Part shown: positions 1-7,675 of the stretch, piece after piece
How the letters are laid out: each line of letters begins with the position of its first letter
Position numbering within the stretch: position 1 is the stretch's first letter
Assembly (NCBI GenBank): GCA_017420625.1
Contig: JAFOIR010000347.1
Coordinates: 1-15,447 of the forward strand
Origin: Bacillota bacterium
GTDB taxonomy: Bacteria; Bacillota_A; Clostridia; Lachnospirales; Bianqueaceae
Direction of reading: 5' to 3'
DNA length: 15,447 bases
Notes under the pieces: generated by a model
What the model saw: only the letters and a program-made list of their open reading frames with translations
Told to the model about the DNA's origin: nothing
Databases searched by the model: none
Made by a program: the position numbers and the translations under genes

Positions 1-1413
1 ATCATCATACCATGCAAACTTAGGGTATGGCAAGGTCTTGTCAGTCGCCCACACCAGTTTGGTATGATCTTCCAGACGGAAGTTCAGATAGTTGGAAAAC
101 TCCCAGTTACCGTAATACCGTTTGCCGTTCTCATCCCACATGTCGTAGGCAACGCCAGACAGATCAATGTCCGGAATCTTTTTAGATGTACGAGGACCAT
201 CCCAATTGATGACACAGTTACTTAGTTTAGTGGATTCGATGAACGCATCCATAATGCGGATACATTCTTCATAGGAAGGACGCGGTCCTACCATCTGATA
301 CTTCTGGATCTTTTCCCAGCCTTCCGGAACCAGGTGATTGACCGGACCATGAGCGGGTATAGGAGATTTAGGATCTCTGGCTGTTTTCCAGCCCCAGGGG
401 GTATAGGAAACATGCAGATGTTCACAAATGTCATAGAACACAGCATCCGCATCAGGACCGGCACCGCATTCACCCAGCCACAGTGGAACATTCAGTTCAT
501 CCCGTTTGAGCAGCCAGGGATACAGATCCTTGATCTCCGGACTTGCACCATACAGATGGATGGAAATCGCCCAGTTATGACATTCAGGATCATATTCATG
601 ATCGTCGAAGATCCGGAAATCGCGGGCATATTTAGCACCTTCCAGGAAGATGATATGCTCTTTATCTATCTTTCGGATCCGGCTTATGCATTCGTCATAG
701 TATTTGACAAGCAGCGGGATATATTCATGCTGGACAGGAGAAGAAACGGGTTCGTTGATCAGGTCATAGCCGGCTACGATCCAACGGCTGCCGAACCGAC
801 GCACGATCTCCTCCCAGAGGATGATCTGCCGCTCAGTGGATTCCTCATCCAGAAAAACGGAAGGATATTCGCAAAAGAGGCTGTCGCCGGTTGCACCATT
901 GTTGCCGCCGATCACACCGTGCATATCCAGGATGGCATAGATGTGGTACTTTTCACACCAGTCAATGACATTTGCGAGACGTCCAAAACCCTTTTCGTTG
1001 AAGTTGATGCCCGGCTCTTCATACAGGAGAGCATTCGCGTTGAGGACGATCCGGACGCAGTTGTAGCCCATGTCCGCCATCAGCTTGATGTCTTCTTCCC
1101 GCAGATGATTCTCTTCCCAACGGTCCCAGAAAGAATCAAGGTATTTCTGGCCGCAGAGTTCACGGATCTGCTGGGATACGAAGCGGCGGGAAGTCCAGCG
1201 CTCAGGATTGTGGTCTTTTCCCGGTCCGGGGAAAAGAATGAATTTAAAATTATCTCTGGGCAGCGGGGCAGATCCGATCATGAATCCTTCTACGTTCTGC
1301 CAGTTGGCAGCTCCCCATCCGGTCAGGATCAGTTCCTCACCGTCTTCGTTTACAAATCGGATCCCATCAGTCTTCAGGATGCCTTTTACTCTCTCATTGT
1401 CCAGTTTGCTCAT
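1..1413 (-). CDS. GH5-family glycoside hydrolase (cellulase-like), C-terminus outside window
   Basis: Reading leftward from the ATG at 1413 the frame stays open for 471 codons to the window edge, so the C-terminus is missing. The start follows AAGGAG at 7-8 nt. GH5 clan-A marks are seen in order: Arg121 in CVRIV, LDMHG (His165), the acid/base motif DLINEP (Glu221), IHLYG (His286, Tyr288) and the nucleophile motif LWLGECG (Glu315). GH5 enzymes are retaining beta-glycosidases on glucans, mannans, xylans or aryl glycosides; the subfamily and substrate cannot be told by eye. There is no signal peptide (it starts MSKLDNERVK), so it should act in the cytoplasm on imported material. It is the last visible gene of the transporter unit, 90 bp after the binding-protein gene and behind a hairpin. 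Family call is sure, substrate is not. Confidence 0.9.
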   Translation of the reverse strand, partial: MSKLDNERVKGILKTDGIRFVNEDGEELILTGWGAANWQNVEGFMIGSAPLPRDNFKFILFPGPGKDHNPERWTSRRFVSQQIRELCGQKYLDSFWDRWEENHLREEDIKLMADMGYNCVRIVLNANALLYEEPGINFNEKGFGRLANVIDWCEKYHIYAILDMHGVIGGNNGATGDSLFCEYPSVFLDEESTERQIILWEEIVRRFGSRWIVAGYDLINEPVSSPVQHEYIPLLVKYYDECISRIRKIDKEHIIFLEGAKYARDFRIFDDHEYDPECHNWAISIHLYGASPEIKDLYPWLLKRDELNVPLWLGECGAGPDADAVFYDICEHLHVSYTPWGWKTARDPKSPIPAHGPVNHLVPEGWEKIQKYQMVGPRPSYEECIRIMDAFIESTKLSNCVINWDGPRTSKKIPDIDLSGVAYDMWDENGKRYYGNWEFSNYLNFRLEDHTKLVWATDKTLPYPKFAWYDD

Positions 1414-1453
1414 AACATTCTCCTTACATCAAAAATACCTGTACGCTTACTTG

Positions 1454-1483
1454 AAAAAAGGCAGGGGCAACTTATGTTGCCCC
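1454..1483 (-). terminator. Intercistronic terminator-like hairpin between binding-protein gene and GH5 gene
   Basis: On the minus strand an 8-bp perfect stem (GGGGCAAC/GTTGCCCC, arms 1476-1483 and 1464-1471) with loop ATAA is followed by TGCC and then six T. It lies about 20 bp after the binding-protein stop. The GH5 ATG is only about 40 bp further on, leaving little room for a separate promoter. It therefore probably acts as a partial terminator or 3'-end stabiliser, giving more binding protein than GH5. Confidence 0.7.
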
Positions 1484-1503
1484 CACCCTCCGTTTAGATG
1501 ATT

Positions 1504-3156
1504 TTATCGCGCATTATAACGGTCAAATGCAGTCTGATAGGTGTCGATAATATCCTGGTAGCCATACTCGTTAAGCTGGGCTTTAAAGGTCTCGAAATCG
1601 GTATTATCGGTTCCGATGATGTATTTGATCATATACTCTTCGATCATGGTCCTGACAGCCGTGACCTTCTGAGAGATCTCATCATTCTCCTCTTCGGTCA
1701 AGGTGATGCCCATGGGAATTTCTACGTTCTTCGCGGGAGCACTCCAGATATCAACAGCCGCTTTCTGCTGGTTGGAACCGCCGGCAGCAGCCGTTGCGAC
1801 TTTCTCAGAGGCGACTGTATTATGTTTGCCAAGCCAGCAGTTACCCCAGTTCAGTGCATACTGTTCCATTACCTGTGAAGGAGGAAGGCCTTTTTCGTTT
1901 TTAAGGACCAGATCGGTAAACTGTGGATGACCTTCTGCGTCCATTGTGTAGGTAACATCCTCAATACCATACCAGTTCAGCAGCTCACCCTCTTGGGAAT
2001 ACTGGAAGTCAAGCCACTTGGCAGCCAGAACAGGATCTTTGCAAGCAGTGGTGATATACGCTTCATCTTTCGCGATAACACGACGGCCGGCCTGAACCGT
2101 CTCCACGCCTTCTATCGCGGAAGGAGGAACGATAGGCTGCAGATATTCTGACTCATTGTTGACCATGTGCATCTGGAAATAATTGTTGCCGGTGAAAGCG
2201 GATAGGATCAGGCTGTACATAACATGCTGATTGTTCTCGACACTGCCGGGAGTATCCAGATAGTAGTTGAAAGAAGTGAAGTTGGGATCGATCAGTCCTT
2301 CCGCATACCAGGCACGCATGGTATCCAGATATTCACCAAACCCATCCGTCATAACGCTGGCGACGATCTTGTTGCCATCTACCTGCAGATAGGGATTACC
2401 CTGATCGACAATGCTTTCCGCGCCCCAGGCCAGTGACAGGAAGGAACCGCCGTTGGTATTAAGCATGAAAGGTGTATCCATACCGGCTTCTTTACATTTC
2501 ACCAGAACATCATGCCACTCATCGATAGACTTCGGCTCTTCAATTCCCATAGAATCAAGAATATCCTTCCGATAGGCTACGCCCTGATAAGTGCCTTCTG
2601 ATTTTACATTATAATCTTCACCGACGATGTTCTTAACGGTCAACATCTTACCATTGTCGGATTTGGCTTCTTTTGCAGCTTCTTCACTCTGAGAGAGAAG
2701 ATTCAGATAGTTGGGCATGTATTTCTTGATGAGAGTGTCATGATCAGGATAAATGACCCCATCCGCAACACCTTTTTCTACACCGCCTGGATAACTGATA
2801 CCAGGATAGATGATATCCGGATATGTGCCGGAAGAAAGCAGGATGCCCAGTTTTTCAGAAACCTGATTCTGCTCGATCGGGATCCAGTTGATATGAACAT
2901 TGGTCAGCTCTTCCATCTTCTTAATGCCTTCGATCTCATTCAGATCAGACATGATAGAACCGCTGTAGAGCAGCCAGACAGTCAGTTCTTTCTTTTCCGC
3001 AGTCAACGGAAGGGTCAGCGGTTCAACCGTGATCTCTCCGTCTTCAGCCTCTGCAGCGCTCTCATTCTGGGAAGCTTCCTGCTTGGTGCATGCGGAGAGC
3101 AGGCTTACGGCCATCAGCATAGCCAGTAATAATGCAAGGACTCTTTTTGCCTTCAT
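1504..3156 (-). CDS. Extracellular solute-binding lipoprotein of a carbohydrate ABC importer (LplA/YtcQ-like)
   Basis: A 550-residue protein with a clear lipoprotein signal: basic MKAKR, a hydrophobic stretch to about residue 20, and lipobox LLSAC with the lipidated Cys at 23, then an acidic Ser/Glu-rich linker (about 24-45). The rest has the pattern of the large (about 500-560 aa) family-1 sugar-binding proteins that partner LplB/YtcP-type permeases. It would be anchored outside the membrane and deliver an oligosaccharide or glycoside to the permeases encoded just upstream (40-bp gap). The start is supported by AAGGAG about 7 nt before the ATG. No ATPase gene is nearby; importers of this type commonly use a shared MsmX-like ATPase encoded elsewhere. 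The ligand cannot be inferred from sequence alone. Confidence 0.92.
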   Translation of the reverse strand: MKAKRVLALLLAMLMAVSLLSACTKQEASQNESAAEAEDGEITVEPLTLPLTAEKKELTVWLLYSGSIMSDLNEIEGIKKMEELTNVHINWIPIEQNQVSEKLGILLSSGTYPDIIYPGISYPGGVEKGVADGVIYPDHDTLIKKYMPNYLNLLSQSEEAAKEAKSDNGKMLTVKNIVGEDYNVKSEGTYQGVAYRKDILDSMGIEEPKSIDEWHDVLVKCKEAGMDTPFMLNTNGGSFLSLAWGAESIVDQGNPYLQVDGNKIVASVMTDGFGEYLDTMRAWYAEGLIDPNFTSFNYYLDTPGSVENNQHVMYSLILSAFTGNNYFQMHMVNNESEYLQPIVPPSAIEGVETVQAGRRVIAKDEAYITTACKDPVLAAKWLDFQYSQEGELLNWYGIEDVTYTMDAEGHPQFTDLVLKNEKGLPPSQVMEQYALNWGNCWLGKHNTVASEKVATAAAGGSNQQKAAVDIWSAPAKNVEIPMGITLTEEENDEISQKVTAVRTMIEEYMIKYIIGTDNTDFETFKAQLNEYGYQDIIDTYQTAFDRYNAR

Positions 3157-3196
3157 GTTTTTTCTCCTTAAGAAAAATAAAAGTGAATATACGAGG

Positions 3197-4093
3197 TCAG
3201 GCTTTGACAGCGCCGACCGTCATACCGGTGACAAAGTACTTTTGGACAAAGGGATAAACACACAGGATCGGCAGAGTGGAAACGACAATAGCCGCGTATT
3301 CCACCGAACGAGCGTAGACGGACGTTGCATTGACATCCGAAGCGGATGTGATCTCCTTCGATGTCTCATACAGGATCTTACGCAGAGCCATCTGCAGAGG
3401 AAACAGATCCGTTCTCTGAGGCAGATACAGAAGGGCTGACATATAGTCATTCCACTTCATAACGATCGTAAACAGCATAACAACGGCAAACGTTGCCTTA
3501 CACAGTGGAAGAATGATCCGGAACATAATGACAAAATCGTTAGCTCCGTCCAGTCTGGCTGCTTCTTCCAAGGCGTCCGAGATACCCTGCATGGAGGTTC
3601 TCATCAGGATGATGTTAAAAACATTCAGTGATCCCGGAATCACGATCGCCCAGACTGTATCCAGCATGCCCAGGCTCTTGATCACCATGTAGGTCGGGAT
3701 CATGCCGCCGTTGAAAAGCATGGTAAAGGAAATGATCAGCATGAACGTATTGCGGTAGTAGAAACGGGTCCTGGAAAAGACATATCCGGCAATGACCGTC
3801 AAAACGCCTGTGATGACGCAGGAAAGAACGATATACATCAGGGTGTTTCGATATCCCTGCCACAGACTCTTATACTGCAGAATCATTTTGTATGCAGTAA
3901 AATCGACTTTTTTCAACGGTTTGACGATCAGGCCTTTTGAAACATTCAGTTCAGTGGGATCTGAGATCGATGCCATGATCACATGCCAGATCGGAAGAAA
4001 GCAGGCTATGGCAATAAGAATAAGGATCGCTACAGCGAAAATCATAAAAATGATTCTCGAAACGGTTGGTTTATAATGTAAACGGGTTTCCAT
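3197..4093 (-). CDS. Carbohydrate ABC transporter permease, MalG/YtcP type
   Basis: A 298-residue integral membrane protein with about six hydrophobic segments (about 14-38, 83-105, 116-138, 147-164, 199-214, 266-286). The ATPase-docking EAA loop is seen at about 176-196, with EEAARLDGAN followed by a conserved Pro196. A short cytoplasmic N-terminus and a C-terminus ending VGAVKA are typical of the MalG-like half of sugar importers. The ATG follows GGAGG at about 5 nt. The gene begins 12 bp after the stop of the other permease gene, so the two are co-transcribed and should form the heterodimeric channel. Confidence 0.93.
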   Translation of the reverse strand: METRLHYKPTVSRIIFMIFAVAILILIAIACFLPIWHVIMASISDPTELNVSKGLIVKPLKKVDFTAYKMILQYKSLWQGYRNTLMYIVLSCVITGVLTVIAGYVFSRTRFYYRNTFMLIISFTMLFNGGMIPTYMVIKSLGMLDTVWAIVIPGSLNVFNIILMRTSMQGISDALEEAARLDGANDFVIMFRIILPLCKATFAVVMLFTIVMKWNDYMSALLYLPQRTDLFPLQMALRKILYETSKEITSASDVNATSVYARSVEYAAIVVSTLPILCVYPFVQKYFVTGMTVGAVKA

Positions 4094-4105
4094 TTTTTCC
4101 TCCGA

Positions 4106-5095
4106 TCAGAACAGGGACGAACCTGACAGTTTCTTCGTGATCTTGTTGGTCGTCAGCAGCATAATCGTACCGATCACGGAGTTGAACAGACCGACCGCAG
4201 CAGAAGGGCCATATTCCATCTGGACGATACCCATGCGGTAAACATAGGTGTTGATGACATCCGAATATTGGTAGTTCGCCGGGCCGTAAAGAAGAAGGAT
4301 CTTGTCTGCACCGACAGAGAAGACTGCGCCCATTCGGAGGATCAGCATCATAATGATCATGGGAGTGATGCTTGGAAGCGTGACATGGATCATTTGTTTC
4401 CAGCGGCCTGCTCCATCGACGTAGGCTGCTTCATACAGTTCCTGGTCAACAGAACTAAGCGCTGAGAGATAGATGATCGAACCATAGCCGAGCCCCTGCC
4501 ACATATTCTGAAGAACATAGATCAGCCAGAAATTATTCTTCTGATTCAGGAGATTCTCAGAGGCCGTTCCTGTGAATTTGGATACCAAGACAGAGATCGC
4601 TCCGCCAGCTTCTGTGAAATCCACGACCAGACCACAGGCGACGACAGCTGAGATAAAGTAGGGCATATAACTGATGGTCTGGATCCCTTTTTTGAAAGCC
4701 TTCTGGTGGATCTCATTCAGAATCAGAGCGAAGATGATAGGTGCCGGGAAGTTGATCACCAGGTCCAGAACGCCGATCGCCACTGTGTTCCGGATCAGTC
4801 GTCCGACATAAGGTCCGGTAAAAAAGTCCCTGAAGTTTTTGAGGCCGACCCACTTGCTCCCAAATAGACCTTTGACGGGAGAGAATTTCTCGAATGCCAT
4901 CAGAAGTCCAACCATAGGAGCATAGTTGAAGATCGCGAAGTATGCCAAAATTAAGATAAGCAGGATATACACAACGGTATTGCGTTTTATATCCAATGCC
5001 AGGTTATGAGGTACATTTTTCAGTCCTCCGCCGTACCGGTATCCATTCTTGGGAAGATTGGATGCTGCCGGTACAGCCCTTTTCTCTTTTTTCAT
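4106..5095 (-). CDS. Carbohydrate ABC transporter permease, LplB/YteP (MalF) type
   Basis: A 329-residue membrane protein with a basic cytoplasmic N-terminus (about 1-38) and several membrane segments (about 40-60, 105-125, 140-160, 190-212, 243-262, 300-316). The EAA loop is at about 220-241 (LYEAAYVDGAG, then Pro241). Length and pattern fit the LplB/YteP group that pairs with about 550-aa binding proteins. It opens the transporter unit: start at 5095 after AAGGAGG about 5 nt away, following a 188-bp gap that holds a likely promoter region. It is the first partner of the heterodimer with the downstream permease. Family call is sure; the sugar is unknown. Confidence 0.93.
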   Translation of the reverse strand: MKKEKRAVPAASNLPKNGYRYGGGLKNVPHNLALDIKRNTVVYILLILILAYFAIFNYAPMVGLLMAFEKFSPVKGLFGSKWVGLKNFRDFFTGPYVGRLIRNTVAIGVLDLVINFPAPIIFALILNEIHQKAFKKGIQTISYMPYFISAVVACGLVVDFTEAGGAISVLVSKFTGTASENLLNQKNNFWLIYVLQNMWQGLGYGSIIYLSALSSVDQELYEAAYVDGAGRWKQMIHVTLPSITPMIIMMLILRMGAVFSVGADKILLLYGPANYQYSDVINTYVYRMGIVQMEYGPSAAVGLFNSVIGTIMLLTTNKITKKLSGSSLF

Positions 5096-5145
5096 GTTTC
5101 CTCCTTGATCTGAAGATAGATGGTCACAGAATAATTTGTATCTTG

Positions 5146-5234
5146 ATTTTAACCTATTCCGCCTTAATCAGCATTTCAATACGCTTCTATCTTCTATGTA
5201 TTTTGTTCGCTTTCAAAAGCATCCAGCATTTCAA
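5146..5234 (-). promoter_or_regulatory. Candidate promoter and operator region of the transporter unit
   Basis: In the 188-bp gap upstream of the LplB-type permease, the minus strand has a -10-like TAAAAT (5146-5151), about 50 nt before the ATG. There is no good -35. Instead an 11-bp direct repeat TTGAAATGCTG occurs at 5169-5179, where a -35 would fall, and again at 5224-5234, 55 bp upstream. A weak -35 covered by a repeated site fits an AraC-type activated promoter. This is inference from layout. Confidence 0.4.
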
Positions 5235-5283
5235 ACAGCACATTTTGCACACAGTTCCGTGCTGCTCGGATAACCAATCATTA

Positions 5284-7668
5284 TTATTCTTTCGAAATCT
5301 GGATCATTCTCATTTCGCTGGCCTCCATTCGAAACGTAATCTGGATGGTTCCATCCTCTGCTGTTCTCTCTTCTGAAATGACCTCAGGAATACATGTTTG
5401 ATACAAATACTCCTGATCGTCCCTGCTGAGTATAGCGGGAGCACCGAGTTTTCTCCATTTATGCAGGACACTGCCAGTTTCTTCATTCATGATCCTCTGC
5501 CGGATCCGGTACTTTTCACCTTTTTCAAGACCTTGTATTTTCAGTTCCATCAGATAAGAATCCATGTTTTCCATTATCTGCCCGATCTCTTCCGGTCGGA
5601 AAGAGTCTTCTTCCCGGGTAAAGTACCATGGTCCCAGGTTTTTCCGGTTCAGGCAGACTATTCGAATATCTCCCGAATGGAAACAGGATGCAGCGCAGTG
5701 TTCGCTTGTCAGCAGTTTATAATTTCCAAGATGATGAAGAAAACGGTAAGCATAATAAACCGGTTTTCGAATCCCATTTCTGGCTAATAATCCTCCGCTT
5801 CCGCAAACAGTCGCCATCGAATCAGAGAAAGCACCTATCAGATCTGACCCGTAAAAAACACCAATGGAATCGGCGAGATCCCGGTTTTCCAACATCATGT
5901 TCAGCATGGTCGTGCCACGATAGCAGCTATCCTGAATATAATTTCGATTGACTACGCTGATTCCACATTCCGTAACAAAAAACTCTCCGGAGAAATCACT
6001 GTTATGCAATATATTGCGGATCCGGGATACCTGCTGGGAAAAAAAGTTTCGGTTCGGATCTTTCACGAGCGATTGGTGATAAAAATTCTTTCCATTCAAA
6101 AAATACGGGAAATGAAGGGATGTAAACACGTCAGGATGATGCTCACACATTGCGAGAAATGATCGGATCTGTTCCTCATTCAATTCCGGATCCTGCTGCA
6201 TGATATAACCAGGCGCGGCAAGCCGGATCTCCGGGAGAATTTCTTTGATGACTCTTCGTGTCTGATTCCAGGCAGATACGGTGGAATACTCGGAATTAGA
6301 ATAATACGGAATATCATTCAGAGAGAATGTCATTTCAATGATCCATCTGCTGACTGTTTGTTCCTGATAACGGCTTTTAAGATGGCGGACGATCGCCTGT
6401 ACTGCTTGCAGCCATTCGTCCAGTGTTTTAAAGTGATCACGGCTGGAAGTAGCGCTGATCTCTCTTTTCTCATTCGCCATATTTCGTTCTCTTCGAGGTG
6501 TCAGATCAAGAAAGACCTTAACGTGATGATCGACGCAAAAATCCAGTATTTCATCCAGATTTGTAAAATTATACTGGTCTTTTTCTTCACCCATGATCAT
6601 CATGTCCTGAGAAAACGGATTCCATACACGAATATATTCAATATTCAGACGTTCGATCAAAAATGCGATCTGCTGCTGCATTCGGGCAGAAAGAAGCGAC
6701 GAGCAACTGCCTACATTCAGAAGGCGGTTTTTCCATGGTTTCCAGGGAACTGCATCTTCCAGAGAGATGGTTTCAGCGTGGATCTCTTCATTACCGAATC
6801 TTTGTAATTCCATATCTGCCTGAAGAATCTCCAGTACCTTTCGGCGATCCGCTTCCTCTTCCGTGTTTTGCTTCTGATTGTCTTTATACGCTTTACGATA
6901 ATCGGTAGGCGATACACCGAGACTCTCCCGGAAGGTCCGGTTCAGTACTGAAGGAGAAGAGAAGCCGCTTTCAAGCGCAATCTGTGTGATAGAAAGATCC
7001 GTCTGCTCAAGTGCTCTTTTGACGGATGAAAGCCGAAGTTTTTTCAGATAGTCAGGAAAGTTTTCTCCTGTTGTCTGCTTGAACAGGCGGGATGCGACAG
7101 AACGAGAAAGGAATACCCTTTCCGCAATTTCTGTCATACTGATCTCCTGGCCGTAGTTTGCCCAGATATATTGCATGATCTGTGTGATCTTCTCTTCATG
7201 ATCGTCAGATCTGCTGTCCTTCTGAGGAATCAGAGAATAATTGGACACCAGATTCTGCAGGATCAGATAATAAAGACCCATTGCTTTCAGCCTCTCCTCA
7301 TGGATATCGCCGACAAAACACATTAATAGTCCCTGGAGCATGAAGAACATTTCGCTATACTTACCCTGTTTTCCATCAAGACTGCACAAATCAAAACGTA
7401 CGGAAATCCGATTTGCCGCTCTAAGCAGTTCAAAATAAGGCAAAGAAAGAACAGCTACATAGGAACCTGGCTTCAGAACCAAGCTTACTTCTTCCATAAC
7501 GTTGATCAACAGGTAATCGGATTTATGTAAAGTCAGTTTACCGGAATCCTTAATCACCTGGCAGTTTCCGTCGACTACCATCAGTATCCTCACCTCTTCC
7601 AAAGAAGCAGGAAGGTCAATATCCTGATGCGTCAGTATATAATCCAGCGGAAGTCTCTCTTCTCTCAT
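5284..7668 (-). CDS. AraC-family regulator fused to a degenerate GH39-like domain (probable glycoside sensor)
   Basis: A 794-residue fusion. Residues about 1-120 look like a cupin-type AraC sensing domain. Residues about 160-260 form the AraC DNA-binding domain with two HTH units (about 176-201 and 225-258, the latter with GFSSPSVLNRTF and SPTDYR). Residues about 290-640 are a GH39-like TIM barrel and 640-794 a beta-rich tail. In GH39 xylosidases the acid/base lies in WxxExWNEPN; here the aligned stretch is W442-IIEMTFSLN, so the acid/base Glu is Ser449. The nucleophile-type Glu567 (VTECG) is kept, 118 residues on, matching the family spacing of 117-118. The barrel is therefore probably a ligand-binding module, not an active xylosidase. 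The gene starts 7 bp after the GH3 stop and ends the esterase-GH3-regulator unit. Targets are likely local promoters (inference). Confidence 0.85.
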   Translation of the reverse strand: MREERLPLDYILTHQDIDLPASLEEVRILMVVDGNCQVIKDSGKLTLHKSDYLLINVMEEVSLVLKPGSYVAVLSLPYFELLRAANRISVRFDLCSLDGKQGKYSEMFFMLQGLLMCFVGDIHEERLKAMGLYYLILQNLVSNYSLIPQKDSRSDDHEEKITQIMQYIWANYGQEISMTEIAERVFLSRSVASRLFKQTTGENFPDYLKKLRLSSVKRALEQTDLSITQIALESGFSSPSVLNRTFRESLGVSPTDYRKAYKDNQKQNTEEEADRRKVLEILQADMELQRFGNEEIHAETISLEDAVPWKPWKNRLLNVGSCSSLLSARMQQQIAFLIERLNIEYIRVWNPFSQDMMIMGEEKDQYNFTNLDEILDFCVDHHVKVFLDLTPRRERNMANEKREISATSSRDHFKTLDEWLQAVQAIVRHLKSRYQEQTVSRWIIEMTFSLNDIPYYSNSEYSTVSAWNQTRRVIKEILPEIRLAAPGYIMQQDPELNEEQIRSFLAMCEHHPDVFTSLHFPYFLNGKNFYHQSLVKDPNRNFFSQQVSRIRNILHNSDFSGEFFVTECGISVVNRNYIQDSCYRGTTMLNMMLENRDLADSIGVFYGSDLIGAFSDSMATVCGSGGLLARNGIRKPVYYAYRFLHHLGNYKLLTSEHCAASCFHSGDIRIVCLNRKNLGPWYFTREEDSFRPEEIGQIMENMDSYLMELKIQGLEKGEKYRIRQRIMNEETGSVLHKWRKLGAPAILSRDDQEYLYQTCIPEVISEERTAEDGTIQITFRMEASEMRMIQISKE

Positions 7669-7675
7669 AACTATT

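Noticed and set aside
334..1497. Long plus-strand open frame across the GH5 gene
   Set aside because: No family resemblance and no good ribosome binding site; the opposite strand carries all the GH5 motifs, so this is an antisense shadow.
1504..5095. Naming the importer substrate (for example rhamnogalacturonan or xylan oligosaccharides, by similarity to Lpl/Ytc systems)
   Set aside because: This family is broad and its ligand cannot be read from sequence; neighbours do not settle it.
5236..5264. Possible terminator after the AraC-GH39 gene (CAGCAC/GTGCTG)
   Set aside because: Only a 6-bp stem with a 17-nt loop and three T afterwards; too weak to call, so read-through into the transporter unit stays possible.
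5284..7668. Calling the GH39 part an active beta-xylosidase
   Set aside because: The acid/base Glu of the NEP motif is replaced by Ser449 in the only alignment that keeps the Glu-Glu spacing.
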